DNA of 64,000 bases from RGIG5579 sp045597125 (GCA_045597125.1 JAZODR010000004.1:38364-102363), one strand, 5' to 3'; shown: positions 7,380-16,068, numbered from the stretch's first letter. Notes: a model not told the origin generated them from the sequence alone. Numbers and translations: made by a program.

Positions 7380-9698
7380 TTATGTGAAGATTTGTTTGAG
7401 TGTATCTTCGTCTGCTACCGCTGTGGGGATTATGCCATGGGCATCTTGAAAGGCAAGGACGGAACGGGCTGTGGAGGGGCCGAAATAATCTTCCTCCTCC
7501 TCTGCACGGGGATTGAGAAATCCGTGACGTTTCAGAGCTTCTTTCATTCGCGCAACGTCTTTTCCTTCTGAACCGATGGATAAGGGAGAAAGCTCGCGGG
7601 GTTTTGTTTGGGAGAGAAATTCCTGTTTCCAGCTTGGTTCGGTTGCCGGGGCGGGTTCTGCGGCGCGGGAGGAAGAAGGGAAACATCCGGCATTGACTGC
7701 CCGTTCAATGGAGGCAATTCTGGTGCGGGTGGCGCTTCCCACCACTCCGTCGGGAACCAGACCGAAGATTCGTTGGAACACGATGACGGCTTCCTGCGTC
7801 CGTCTGCCGAATGCGCCGTCTGCTTGCAGAGAAGGAATGGGGGAAAGGGCGGTGCCGATGCGGTTCAGACTGTTTTGCAAGGCGGCAACGTCATTACCTT
7901 CGGAACCGTACTGCAATACGCGTCCCGATACGGGAGAAATATTATCAAAGCAGCCGGAAACGGTGGAACCGAATACTCGATTTAGTGCATTCCAAGTTTC
8001 TCTTCCGATGATGCCGTCATCCTGAAAACCGAAAAGACGTTGAAATTCCCGCACGGAGTTTCTCATTCTCGAGCCGAAAATTCCGTCTTCCTCCAGCTTG
8101 CCTATGGTTACGAAAACGGGGCGAATGCGGTTGAGAAGCATTTGCTCGTATAGAACCTCATCTCCTGAGGAGCCGAAACGCAGAAGCCTGCCGGGATAGG
8201 GTCGAATGGTCAGCGTACCGCCTTCGGTTACATCCAGATATACGGATACGATTCGATTCCAAGTGCTCTCTCCTACGATGCCGTCAACGTTCAGCCCGTA
8301 TGTGCGCTGGAAGGCGCGAACTGCCTCTTCCGTATCATTCCCGAAAAAGCCGTCGATGGCAAGGTCCGGGATAAAAGGATTAAAGGCGGCGATGGTTTTC
8401 AGATAGAATTGCAGATTTTGCACGGAGCTTCCCGTATCTCCGAAGCGCAAAAGCCCGGGATAGGAATTGTCGTCGTATTGGGGACGTTCTCCTTCACTGT
8501 TCAGCTCACCCAAACGCTTCACTGCAACGTAGATATAGGAGATGCGATACCAGGTTTTTTTGCCCACCACACCGTCGGCGGTCAGATCGAAAATGCGTTG
8601 GAAGGCTTTTACGGCGTTTTCTGTTTCCGTGCCGAAAACGCCATCCACGGTGTTGATGGCGGGAATGGCGGGGTAATTGACGCGAATGCGGTTCAACTGT
8701 TGCTGAAGAGTTCGTACATCTCTGCCGGACAATCCGCGGCGCAGGGGAGAGCCCGGATAAGAAGATTCTATGGCGCGAATGTTATTGGTAGTGGCAATTT
8801 CCACGTCACCGTAGTAAAATTGAAGGATTTCAAGAGCGCTTCTGCCGTTTTGCGCCAAGGTGACCGTTCCCCATTGGGAAAGTCCTGCGCAGGTGACGGT
8901 GGTGCCGTTGCAGTATTCGGCAAAAAAAGGATCGATTCTGCCGGGGCGGCGGATGTATTCATTGAAAATTTCATCTACTATGTCGGAAATGCTTTTAAAA
9001 ATGTTTCTGCCATAGACGAAATACTGGTCGTAAGAGGTGGAATTGGTGATATTAAAATTATAGCCGCGGGAGGGATACCATTCGGTAAAGACGCGGTTGA
9101 GAATAAAGGAAACTTGACAATGGATGTTTGCCCGCAGGCTTTCCTCCGGCCAGGTGGGGTAGATCTCGCTGGAGGCAACGTTTTTGATGTAGTCCACGAA
9201 GGGAATGGTAACATTGGATGCGGAGGAAGCGGGGGTTCCCAGATGCACGGTGACTCGCTCGGGGATAAAGACTTCTCCTAAAACACGCAAATCTTCCGAG
9301 GGGCCTACGATGCGATTTTCGGGAGTGGTGCGCAAGGCATGGGGGCCGATACTGTATTCAAGCACTTCATCCTCGCTAAGCCCGCGGGGAATCATCTCGG
9401 CGGGTAAGATGCTTTGCTCTCCTGCAAAAATTTGAATGCCGCGAATGAAGAAGGTATAAAAACCATTTGCTTCAATTCGGGCATCATAGGTAGAATAGGG
9501 AAGCGCCTCTTCGGGGCGAAGAGATAAGGCGCGGTCAGGGGCATCGAGAAAGAATTCTCGCGAAATGCCGCTTTCTCCCGTGATGCGGTCTTCCCCCAAA
9601 ATGGTTCCGTCGGGTGACAGAATCGTAACGGTAGCCTCCCTTACGGGAAAGGCGCTGTCGGCGGTGCGTATGGTGAAAAAAAGGCTTCCTTGTGGCAT
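7380..9698 (-). CDS. SpoIID-like protein with five peptidoglycan-binding repeats
   Basis: 772 residues. Residues 1-80 resemble a carboxypeptidase-regulatory/Ig-like beta sandwich. Residues about 145-300 resemble SpoIID/LytB: VTVHLGTP, an FVDYIKNVASSEIYPTWPEE segment, then CAGLSQWGTVTLAQNGRS and ILQFYYGDVEI. Five peptidoglycan-binding type-1 repeats follow, each with a 'LR.G..G.DV..LQ..LN' start and a 'DG.FG..T..AV..FQ...GL..DG..G..TW' core, at about 318-385, 415-480, 500-565, 585-650 and 700-770. No signal peptide is visible, which is odd for a wall protein and suggests mother-cell/spore targeting or non-classical export. AAAGGAGCG precedes the ATG. A CATATACTA box (9730-9738, minus strand) resembles a sigma-K -10 element, but I find no matching -35. 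A spore or cortex role is an inference. Confidence 0.8.
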   Translation of the reverse strand: MPQGSLFFTIRTADSAFPVREATVTILSPDGTILGEDRITGESGISREFFLDAPDRALSLRPEEALPYSTYDARIEANGFYTFFIRGIQIFAGEQSILPAEMIPRGLSEDEVLEYSIGPHALRTTPENRIVGPSEDLRVLGEVFIPERVTVHLGTPASSASNVTIPFVDYIKNVASSEIYPTWPEESLRANIHCQVSFILNRVFTEWYPSRGYNFNITNSTSYDQYFVYGRNIFKSISDIVDEIFNEYIRRPGRIDPFFAEYCNGTTVTCAGLSQWGTVTLAQNGRSALEILQFYYGDVEIATTNNIRAIESSYPGSPLRRGLSGRDVRTLQQQLNRIRVNYPAIPAINTVDGVFGTETENAVKAFQRIFDLTADGVVGKKTWYRISYIYVAVKRLGELNSEGERPQYDDNSYPGLLRFGDTGSSVQNLQFYLKTIAAFNPFIPDLAIDGFFGNDTEEAVRAFQRTYGLNVDGIVGESTWNRIVSVYLDVTEGGTLTIRPYPGRLLRFGSSGDEVLYEQMLLNRIRPVFVTIGKLEEDGIFGSRMRNSVREFQRLFGFQDDGIIGRETWNALNRVFGSTVSGCFDNISPVSGRVLQYGSEGNDVAALQNSLNRIGTALSPIPSLQADGAFGRRTQEAVIVFQRIFGLVPDGVVGSATRTRIASIERAVNAGCFPSSSRAAEPAPATEPSWKQEFLSQTKPRELSPLSIGSEGKDVARMKEALKRHGFLNPRAEEEEDYFGPSTARSVLAFQDAHGIIPTAVADEDTLKQIFT

Positions 9699-9768
9699 AG
9701 AACGCTCCTTTCAAAGGTTTCTTTCGTTTTAGTATATGCACGAGAAGGCGAAAGGGCGCTTATATTGG

Positions 9769-9797
9769 TTGACAAAGGAATTTTTTTGTGCTAAAAT
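9769..9797 (+). promoter_or_regulatory. Sigma-A type promoter for the ECF S-component gene
   Basis: TTGACA (9769-9774), 17-nt spacer, TAAAAT (9792-9797), 25 nt before the start codon. Confidence 0.8.
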
Positions 9798-9821
9798 CGT
9801 TGCAGAAAAGGAAAGGAACTT

Positions 9822-10370
9822 ATGATGGCAAGTAGAAAATCTTTTGAGGTGCGGAGTATCGTTTATGCAGGTGTGTGTCTTGCGCTATGTATGGTGCTTC
9901 CTCTTTTGACGGGGAATATTCCCGGCATTGGCAAACAGTTTGCGCCGATGCATTTTCCCGTTTTACTTTGCGGTTTTATTTCGGGACCCGTTTGGGGCTG
10001 CGTGGTGGGTATTGTGGCGCCGCTTTTGCGTCATTTGCTGTTTGGAGTACCCTATTTGTATCCCGATGCGATCCGTATGGTCGCAGAGCTTGGTGTTTAC
10101 GGACTTGCCGCAGGACTCTTTTATCGGTATTTGCCTAAAAGGCCTTTTGGTATTTACGTTTCTCTTTTGTCTGCTCAGTTTTTCGGCAGATTTGCCTGGG
10201 GTTTGATGGCGTATTTGATCAGCGTATTTGATAAGGAGAGTCCCTTTTATATTGAAATGGTAATGACTGCCACCATTTCCGGCTCTCTGCTTGGTATTGC
10301 CATTCAATTGCTACTGATTCCTCCCGTGGTTTATGCTATGCAGCGGGCGCATTTTATTTCTAAATATTAA
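9822..10370 (+). CDS. ECF transporter S component (substrate-binding membrane subunit)
   Basis: 182 residues with five or six hydrophobic segments, the size and profile of energy-coupling-factor S components, which bind a vitamin or related micronutrient and dock on a shared EcfAA'T module encoded elsewhere. The N-terminal helix of type VYAGVCLALCMVLPLLTG, the HFPVLLCGFISGPVWGCVVG loop and an Arg/Tyr-rich middle loop (PYLYPDAIRMVAE) fit the pantothenate/niacin-type branch, but the substrate cannot be read from sequence. ATGs at 9822 and 9825 are equally placed behind GAAAGGA. It is monocistronic, with its own promoter and a terminator shared with the convergent Fur-family gene. Confidence 0.8.
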   Translation: MMASRKSFEVRSIVYAGVCLALCMVLPLLTGNIPGIGKQFAPMHFPVLLCGFISGPVWGCVVGIVAPLLRHLLFGVPYLYPDAIRMVAELGVYGLAAGLFYRYLPKRPFGIYVSLLSAQFFGRFAWGLMAYLISVFDKESPFYIEMVMTATISGSLLGIAIQLLLIPPVVYAMQRAHFISKY

Positions 10371-10371
10371 A

Positions 10372-10403
10372 AAAGAAACTCTGCATTTTTGCAGAGTTTC
10401 TTT
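10372..10403. terminator. Bidirectional terminator between the ECF S gene and the Fur-family gene
   Basis: AAAGAAACTCTGCA pairs with TGCAGAGTTTCTTT around a TTTT loop, with an A-run before and a T-rich tract after, so it can serve both convergent genes. Confidence 0.85.
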
Positions 10404-10409
10404 GTGTTT

Positions 10410-10781
10410 TCATTCCTTTTGGCAGTTGGGACAGATTCCGTAGAAGACCACGTTTTTATTTGTTACCCGATAGCCTGATTCTTCTTGAAGAGCGGGAATG
10501 ACGTCTTTGGGAAAGGTGGCATCGAAAATTTGGTCGCACTCGGTACAGATGATGTGGCAATGATTTTGTGTTCCGTCAAAGTGATCCTCTGCGCCTGCGT
10601 GAATACGAAGGATCTCTCCCTCGTCGGCGGCGGCATTCAGCACGCGGTAAACCGTAGCGCGGGACAGATTGGGATACAGTTCCTTGAGATCTTCGTAAAG
10701 GCGGGTGGCGGAGGGGTGGTCACATCGAGAGCAAAGAGCAGAAAAGATTGCCTTTTTCTGTGCAGTGTTCCTTTTTTGCAT
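10410..10781 (-). CDS. Fur/PerR-family metal-dependent transcriptional repressor
   Basis: 123 residues. The N-terminal winged helix (KKAIFSALCSRCDHPSATRL, then LSRATVYRVLNAAADEGEIL recognition helix) and the C-terminal metal/dimerisation domain (NHCHIICTECDQIFDA) are intact. Two CxxC pairs, CTEC near 76-79 and CPNC near 117-120, form the structural zinc site typical of PerR and many Fur proteins. It is short at its N-terminus, as in clostridial PerR-like members, so peroxide- versus iron-sensing cannot be decided by eye. Its promoter carries a Fur-box-like operator, which implies autoregulation. Confidence 0.88.
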   Translation of the reverse strand: MQKRNTAQKKAIFSALCSRCDHPSATRLYEDLKELYPNLSRATVYRVLNAAADEGEILRIHAGAEDHFDGTQNHCHIICTECDQIFDATFPKDVIPALQEESGYRVTNKNVVFYGICPNCQKE

Positions 10782-10804
10782 GGCGGCTCCTCCTTTTTCT
10801 TAAT

Positions 10805-10823
10805 GAGATTGATTATCATTATA
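10805..10823 (-). promoter_or_regulatory. Fur-box-like operator overlapping the fur-family promoter
   Basis: Read on the minus strand the 19 bases TATAATGATAATCAATCTC match the classic Fur consensus GATAATGATAATCATTATC at 16 of 19 positions. The box covers the TATAAT -10 element, so binding would block the gene's own promoter. Confidence 0.7.
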
Positions 10824-10846
10824 CACGAAAGTTTTTGTCTCGTCAA
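10818..10846 (-). promoter_or_regulatory. Promoter of the Fur-family gene
   Basis: Minus strand TTGACG (10846-10841), 17-nt spacer, TATAAT (10823-10818), 37 nt before the start codon; it lies back to back with the pheST promoter. Confidence 0.75.
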
Positions 10847-10854
10847 GGTTTTTC

Positions 10855-10883
10855 TTGACAAAAAATGAATTCTGTAATAAAAT
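10855..10883 (+). promoter_or_regulatory. Promoter of the pheST operon
   Basis: TTGACA (10855-10860), 17-nt spacer, TAAAAT (10878-10883). Transcription should start near 10890, at the beginning of the T-box leader. Confidence 0.75.
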
Positions 10884-10889
10884 GCAGTG

Positions 10890-11126
10890 GTAAATGCGAA
10901 GAAAAAGTGTGCCCGTTTTTCAGCAAACTCAACAGAGAAGAAGCGCCATCGGCTGGAAGCGCTTCGGGTGGGAGAAACGGTGCGTTTCCCTTTGGAGCAC
11001 GGCAGGTGAAGAGTGGTAGTCTGCTGCGGTTGCCCCGTTACAGGCTTTTGAGTTGTCGGGCTTTGCCCGAAATTCAGGTGGTACCGCGAGTGATGCTCTC
11101 GTCCTGAAAATGGACGGGAGCTTTTT
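10890..11126 (+). ncRNA. T-box leader (tRNA-Phe sensing riboswitch) of pheST
   Basis: A ~235-nt untranslated leader ends in the conserved T-box sequence CAGGTGGTACCGCG (11075-11088). It is followed by a 10-bp terminator hairpin (11095-11104 with 11112-11121) and a T-tract. Uncharged tRNA would pair its acceptor end with the T-box bulge, favour the antiterminator and let transcription proceed into pheS. Stem I is visible around 10935-10965 with paired GAAGCGC/GCGCTTC. A TTC at 10963-10965 is a possible Phe specifier, but I could not confirm the specifier loop; a second TTC occurs near 10986. The class is sure, the specifier is tentative. Confidence 0.9.
11095..11126 (+). terminator. Regulated terminator of the pheST T-box leader
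   Basis: GCTCTCGTCC pairs with GGACGGGAGC (one G-T pair) around a 7-nt loop, followed by CTTTTT. It is mutually exclusive with the T-box antiterminator. Confidence 0.85.
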
Positions 11127-11149
11127 ATATTTTTAGAAAGGAAATGGTT

Positions 11150-12175
11150 ATGAAAGAAAGACTGGAACAAATTCGCAGTGAGATTCTGGAGAAGATTAAT
11201 ACATTTGAAACTTCTCGCTCTCTGTATGAATTCCGCAAGACCTTCCTGGATAATAAGGAAGGAAAGATTTCTCTTTTGATGAAGGGCCTTAAGGATGTTC
11301 CTAAGGAGGAGCGCCCTGCAGTTGGTAAGAGTATCAACGAGGTAAAGGAATGGGCTCTCGCTCTCTTTGAGGAAACCGATGCTGTATTGCATAAAAAAGA
11401 ATTGGAGAAAAAGATTGCTTCCGAGAAAGTGGACGTGACCGAGCCTTGCCAGAAGCGCACCTTTGGAGCGCTTCATCCCAATACCTTGGTGCAGAATGAA
11501 CTGATCGAGATTTTTGCCTCCATGGGCTTTGAAATTTTTGAGGGCAGTGAAATTGAAACCGATTATTACAATTTTACTGCACTGAATACGCCCGAGGATC
11601 ATCCTGCAAGAGATATGCAGGATACCTTCTATTTGTCTCCCGGATTTTTGCTCCGTACGCAGACCAGCGCAGGACAGATCCATGTAATGGAGAAATCTCA
11701 GCCCCCCATCAAGATTCTTTCCCCCGGCAAGGTGTTCCGCAGCGATGACGATGCAACCCATTCTCCTATGTTCTCTCAGATGGAGGGACTTGTGGTGGAT
11801 AAGGGCATTTCCGTTTGTGATTTGCAAGGCATGCTGGACCTGTTTTCCGAAAAGATTTTCGGTAAGGGTGTTAAGACCCGTCTGCGCCCTTCTTATTTTC
11901 CCTTTACAGAACCCAGTGTAGAGGTAGATGTTTCTTGTTTTGAATGCGGCGGCAAGGGTTGTAAGCTTTGCAAGGGCACCGGTTGGATAGAGGTGCTTGG
12001 AGCAGGAATGGTAAACCGCCACGTTTTGGAGAATTGCGGGATTGATCCCGAGGAATACACCGGCTTTGCTTTCGGTATGGGTGTAGAACGAATTGCCATG
12101 CTTAAATACGGCATCAACAACATTAAGACATTGTTTGAATCGGATACCCGCTTTGCCGGGCAGTTCCGCGACTAA
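11150..12175 (+). CDS. pheS: Phenylalanyl-tRNA synthetase alpha subunit
   Basis: 341 residues, the normal PheS length. The N-terminal coiled-coil (about 1-90) contacts tRNA. The class II catalytic core carries the motif 2 region around FRSDDDATHSP and the motif 3 segment GFAFGMGVERIAMLKYG near the C-terminus. A four-cysteine cluster CFECGGKGCKLC lies in the motif 2/3 insertion, as in many clostridial PheS. It charges tRNA-Phe as an alpha2-beta2 enzyme with PheT. The ATG at 11150 is used rather than 11144 because AGAAAGGAA leaves a proper 7-nt gap only to the former. pheT follows after 15 nt. Confidence 0.97.
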   Translation: MKERLEQIRSEILEKINTFETSRSLYEFRKTFLDNKEGKISLLMKGLKDVPKEERPAVGKSINEVKEWALALFEETDAVLHKKELEKKIASEKVDVTEPCQKRTFGALHPNTLVQNELIEIFASMGFEIFEGSEIETDYYNFTALNTPEDHPARDMQDTFYLSPGFLLRTQTSAGQIHVMEKSQPPIKILSPGKVFRSDDDATHSPMFSQMEGLVVDKGISVCDLQGMLDLFSEKIFGKGVKTRLRPSYFPFTEPSVEVDVSCFECGGKGCKLCKGTGWIEVLGAGMVNRHVLENCGIDPEEYTGFAFGMGVERIAMLKYGINNIKTLFESDTRFAGQFRD

Positions 12176-12190
12176 GAAAGGAGAAAACGT

Positions 12191-14608
12191 ATGCTGGCAC
12201 CGCTTAGTTGGCTTAAAGACTACGTTGACATTGACGTTTCTGCCAAAGAACTTGAAGAAAAACTTTTCTCCGCAGGCTTCGAGGTTGAAGAAGTAAAAGA
12301 AATTGGCAAGGATATTTCCGGGGTTGTTGTGGGTCTTGTGGAGGAGTGTAATCTCATTCCCGATACCCATATCAGCGTTTGCTGTGTGAATTGCGGCGAA
12401 CATGGTACATTTCAAATTTGCTGTGGTGCGGACAACGTGCGCACGGGTAAAAAATTCCCTGCGGCACTTGTGGGCGCTACGGTTTATGCTACCGCAAAGG
12501 ATCATGTGACCATTGAAGGCGTGATGACCATTAAGGCAGGCAAACTCCGCGGACAGGAATCTATGGGTATGCTTTGCTCCGGCATTGAATTGGGTCTGAG
12601 CGAGGAAATGTATCCCGGTGCAGGGTATCTGGGACTCTTGGAGCTTCCCGCTGATGCTCCCGTTGGCGCAGACGTAAAGCCTATCGTTGGCTTGGACGAG
12701 GTGATTTTCGATATTGCCATTACCGCAAATCGCCCCGACTGTCAGAGCATCATCGGTATCGCCCGTGAGGTAGCTGCCGTTTTGAAAAAGCCCTTCCGTA
12801 TGCCCGATTTGTCTTATACCGAAAACGGAAAGACCATTGATTTTTCTATTTCTGTTGAAGCTCCCGAGCTTTGTCCCCGTTATATCGGCCACGCAGTAGA
12901 GGACGTAAAGGTTACCGCTTCTCCCGCTTGGATGCAGAGAAGACTGGCTCTTGTGGGCATCAATGCGATTTCCGGTATCGTAGATATCACCAACTACGTG
13001 CTGAAGGAATTCGGTCAGCCTATGCATGCCTTTGATCGCAGAGATTTGAAGGATGATACCATCATTGTTCGTCGCGCTACCGAGGGTGAGGAGATTACCA
13101 CGCTGGACGAAAAGACCTTTAAACTGACCACCGATAATCTTGTAATCTGCGATAAGACCCGTCCTGTTGCTCTTGCAGGTATTATGGGCGGACTCAATTC
13201 TGAAATTAAGGATACTACAACCGAGGTTTTGTTTGAGGCGGCAAAATTTGCCCGTGACAGTGTTCGTAAGACGGGCAGAAGCCTGGGTCAGTCTTCCGAT
13301 TCTTCTTCTCGTTTCGAGAAGGGTGTGGATGAGTATTCTACCGTAATGGGTATGAAGCGCGCTTTGCATCTGGTCGAAGAATTGGGCTGCGGCACAGTAA
13401 CCTCCTATCATCTGGATGTTGCTGTTACGCCTGAAATTCTTGCCCGTCCCTTGACGGTTTCTATGAAGAGAATCAATGAAATTTTGGGTGTTGAGGTTCC
13501 TGCTGAGGTTGCGCTTCGCGAGCTGTCTGCTTTGGATTTTGCGCCTACTCTTGACGGTGACGCTTTGACCGTGCAGGTTCCCGCTTACCGTGACGATATT
13601 GACGATAGCGCCGCAGATATTGCGGAGGAGATTATTCGTATGTGGGGCTATGAGAACATTCGTCCCCGTTTCCTTGATCTTGCCCACGTGACCAGTGGCG
13701 GCAGAACCGATGAGCAGAAAAAGGCGCTGAAGATGAAGCTGACTTTGTGTAAGGCCGGTTTTTCAGAGTCCGTTTTCTATTCCTTCTTCTCCCCCAAGGA
13801 TTTGGATCTGATTCGTTTGCCTGAGGATGCTCCCGAGCGCAAGGCAATTCGTTTGATGAATCCCTTGACTGAGGATTTGTCTTTGATGCGCACCACTCTC
13901 GTCCCCTCAATGATTAACTGTGCTGTGAGAAATTTGCGCCGCGGCAATACCGAGGGAAGATTTTTTGAGCTTGCACGGGTGTTCCGTCCTAAGGCGTTGC
14001 CTCTTGCTGAGTATCCCGAGGAAAGAGATACTTTGTGTATGATGGCATTTGGAGATGGTGAAACCTTCTTTACTGCCAAGAGCGCTCCCGAGAGTATTGC
14101 GGAAGCCTTTGGGGTAAAGTTTACCTATGAAAAAGCCATTCGTCCTTATTACCATCCCGGTATGACCGCTGCCATTCGGTGTGATGGCAAAGAGGTTGGT
14201 GTGATGGGCCGCGTCAGCTACGAAATTTGCGAGGAACTGGCTGTTGAAAAACCTATTTTCCTGGTAGAGCTGGATTATGCGCTTCTTGCGCCCATGCTGG
14301 ATAAAAAGTTCCGTTATACTCCTATTTCTAAATTTGCCGTTGAAAAGCGCGACCTTGCTCTTGTGGTAGAAGATGAAATGACCTGCGGCGAGATTACCGA
14401 GGCAATTTTGTCCTCTTGCAAATACTTGACACAGGTGACTCTTTTTGATGTATATCGCTCCCAGGCAATTGGAGAAGGAAAAAAGAGCATGGCGTTTAGT
14501 CTGGTCTTTACTCCTACCGATCACGAATTTACTCCGGACGAGATTGATAAGTACATTCAGAAAATTTTGAAGAAGTTGTCCTTTATGTACGGAATCGAAT
14601 TGAGATAA
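12191..14608 (+). CDS. pheT: Phenylalanyl-tRNA synthetase beta subunit
   Basis: 805 residues, full length. Domain order is normal: an N-terminal OB-fold tRNA-binding domain (about 40-150, CCGADNVRTGKKFPAALVG), the B3/B4 editing domain (about 200-370), B5 DNA-binding-like domain (about 400-475), the catalytic-like core, and a C-terminal ferredoxin-fold anticodon-binding domain (about 710-805, KFAVEKRDLALVVEDEMTCG). It starts 15 nt after pheS behind GAAAGGAG and is under the same T-box control. Only a weak CTCCA/TGGAG hairpin without a T-tract follows, so termination downstream is unclear. Confidence 0.97.
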   Translation: MLAPLSWLKDYVDIDVSAKELEEKLFSAGFEVEEVKEIGKDISGVVVGLVEECNLIPDTHISVCCVNCGEHGTFQICCGADNVRTGKKFPAALVGATVYATAKDHVTIEGVMTIKAGKLRGQESMGMLCSGIELGLSEEMYPGAGYLGLLELPADAPVGADVKPIVGLDEVIFDIAITANRPDCQSIIGIAREVAAVLKKPFRMPDLSYTENGKTIDFSISVEAPELCPRYIGHAVEDVKVTASPAWMQRRLALVGINAISGIVDITNYVLKEFGQPMHAFDRRDLKDDTIIVRRATEGEEITTLDEKTFKLTTDNLVICDKTRPVALAGIMGGLNSEIKDTTTEVLFEAAKFARDSVRKTGRSLGQSSDSSSRFEKGVDEYSTVMGMKRALHLVEELGCGTVTSYHLDVAVTPEILARPLTVSMKRINEILGVEVPAEVALRELSALDFAPTLDGDALTVQVPAYRDDIDDSAADIAEEIIRMWGYENIRPRFLDLAHVTSGGRTDEQKKALKMKLTLCKAGFSESVFYSFFSPKDLDLIRLPEDAPERKAIRLMNPLTEDLSLMRTTLVPSMINCAVRNLRRGNTEGRFFELARVFRPKALPLAEYPEERDTLCMMAFGDGETFFTAKSAPESIAEAFGVKFTYEKAIRPYYHPGMTAAIRCDGKEVGVMGRVSYEICEELAVEKPIFLVELDYALLAPMLDKKFRYTPISKFAVEKRDLALVVEDEMTCGEITEAILSSCKYLTQVTLFDVYRSQAIGEGKKSMAFSLVFTPTDHEFTPDEIDKYIQKILKKLSFMYGIELR

Positions 14609-14649
14609 AAAATAAACGCTCCAATCGGTGGAGAATTTGCTAAAAAATG

Positions 14650-14678
14650 TTGACATATTACGAAATTCGTATTAAAAT
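14650..14678 (+). promoter_or_regulatory. Promoter of the BMP-type ABC importer
   Basis: TTGACA (14650-14655), 17-nt spacer, TAAAAT (14673-14678), 59 nt before the start codon. Confidence 0.8.
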
Positions 14679-14737
14679 TGATATGTGTTTTGGGAACAAA
14701 AGTTTCCTTGAACAACAAAAATTTTAAGGAGAAAAAA

Positions 14738-15994
14738 ATGAAAAGAATTCTTTCCGTCATTTTGGTAGTTGTTATGCTTCTTTCCTGCTTTATGTTCGTT
14801 TCTTGCGAACAGAAGAAAGAAGACGCTGCAGCTTCCGATTTCAAGCTTGGTGTTATCTGTCTTCACGATGAGAAATCCACCTATGACTTGAACTTTATCG
14901 AAGCAGTTCAGAGAGCTGCAAAGGATTTGGGTCTCAAGGACGATCAAATCGTTATTAAGAAGAATATTCCTGAGGGCAACGAGTGCTACGACGCTGCTGC
15001 TGACCTGGTAGATGCGGGTTGCGATGTTGTATTTGCAAACTCCTTCGGTCACGAGTCTTATCTGCTCAAGGCTGCTAAGGAATTTAAGGATGTTCAGTTC
15101 TGCCACGCTACCGGTACCACGGCTCATACCGAAAAGCTGGATAATTTCCACAATGCTTTTGCTTCTATCTATGAAGGTAGATATCTGGTTGGTATCGCTG
15201 CCGGTCTGAAGCTGAAGGAAATGATGGAAGCTGATTCCACCATCGTTCCCAAGATCGGTTACGTTGGTGCATTCACCTATGCTGAAGTTATCTCCGGTTA
15301 CACCTCTTTCTACCTTGGTGTAAAAGAAATCGTTCCCGAAGTTACCATGGAAGTACAGTTTACCGGTTCTTGGTATGACGAAATCGAAGAGAAGAACGCT
15401 GCAAACGCTCTGATTCAGAACGGCTGTGTTCTCATTTCTCAGCACGCTGACTCTATGGGCGCTCCCTCTGTTTGTGAGGAAAAGGGTGTTCCCAATATTT
15501 CCTACAACGTTTCTAATGCACAGGCTTGTCCTAATACCTTTATCGTGGCTTCCAAGATTGACTGGACTCCTTACTTCAAGCTGATCTGTGAAAAGACCAT
15601 GGCAGGTAAGGGCAACGAAATTCCCACCGATTACACCGGTACCATTGAGACCGGTTCCGTAGTTCTGACTGCAGTAAACGAACAGGCTGCTGCTAAGGAT
15701 ACTCAGAAGAAGATTGACGAGTATAAGGGTCAGTTGAGCTCTAATACTCGCGAAGTATTCGAGATTAAGGCATTCACCGTTACCGTAGATGATACTAAGA
15801 ATAAGAATGCTACTACCGATGAAAAGGGTGTTCTTACCTCTTATTTGGCAGACGTTGATACCGATGAAGCATTTACCGGTGATACTGAGGTTGTTTCCGA
15901 AGACGGAAAGGTATTTGAGGAGTCTAAGCATCGTTCTGCTCCTTATTTCGATCTGCAGATTGACGGCATCACCCTTTTGAACGCAAAGTTCTAA
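14738..15994 (+). CDS. BMP-family substrate-binding lipoprotein (nucleoside-type ABC importer)
   Basis: 418 residues. The N-terminus is a lipoprotein signal with Cys near residue 23 (FMFVSC), followed by a charged EQKKEDAAAS linker. The mature part fits the Bmp/PnrA family of periplasmic-binding proteins: FKLGVICLHDEKSTYDLNF at the first strand, GCDVVFANSFGHESYLLKAA and GIAAGLKLKEM. This family delivers purine nucleosides (or, in some relatives, other ligands) to its ABC transporter. The start has AAGGAG 7 nt upstream. It is the first gene of a four-gene importer operon and is separated from the ATPase by a hairpin that should raise its expression over the rest. Confidence 0.9.
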   Translation: MKRILSVILVVVMLLSCFMFVSCEQKKEDAAASDFKLGVICLHDEKSTYDLNFIEAVQRAAKDLGLKDDQIVIKKNIPEGNECYDAAADLVDAGCDVVFANSFGHESYLLKAAKEFKDVQFCHATGTTAHTEKLDNFHNAFASIYEGRYLVGIAAGLKLKEMMEADSTIVPKIGYVGAFTYAEVISGYTSFYLGVKEIVPEVTMEVQFTGSWYDEIEEKNAANALIQNGCVLISQHADSMGAPSVCEEKGVPNISYNVSNAQACPNTFIVASKIDWTPYFKLICEKTMAGKGNEIPTDYTGTIETGSVVLTAVNEQAAAKDTQKKIDEYKGQLSSNTREVFEIKAFTVTVDDTKNKNATTDEKGVLTSYLADVDTDEAFTGDTEVVSEDGKVFEESKHRSAPYFDLQIDGITLLNAKF

Positions 15995-16010
15995 ATTAAC
16001 AAGACAAACC

Positions 16011-16041
16011 AAAAAGGCGGAGCCTCGGCTCCGCCTTTCTT
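16011..16041 (+). terminator. Intra-operon hairpin between binding protein and ATPase
   Basis: AAAAAGGCGGAGCC pairs with GGCTCCGCCTTTCTT (loop TCG/short). The T-tract is interrupted, so it probably terminates only part of the transcripts and stabilises the binding-protein mRNA. Confidence 0.75.
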
Positions 16042-16068
16042 CGATAGAGAGGATTCGGAGGAATTAAA

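Noticed and set aside
8409..9281. A 290-codon plus-strand frame opposite the SpoIID-like gene
   Set aside because: Opposite a gene with five clear repeats; its own sequence matches nothing and has no ribosome site.
10637..13687. A 1016-codon open frame on the minus strand across pheST
   Set aside because: It is antisense to certain pheS and pheT, spans the T-box and the Fur gene's N-terminal region, has no ribosome site and has a low-complexity composition typical of a shadow frame.
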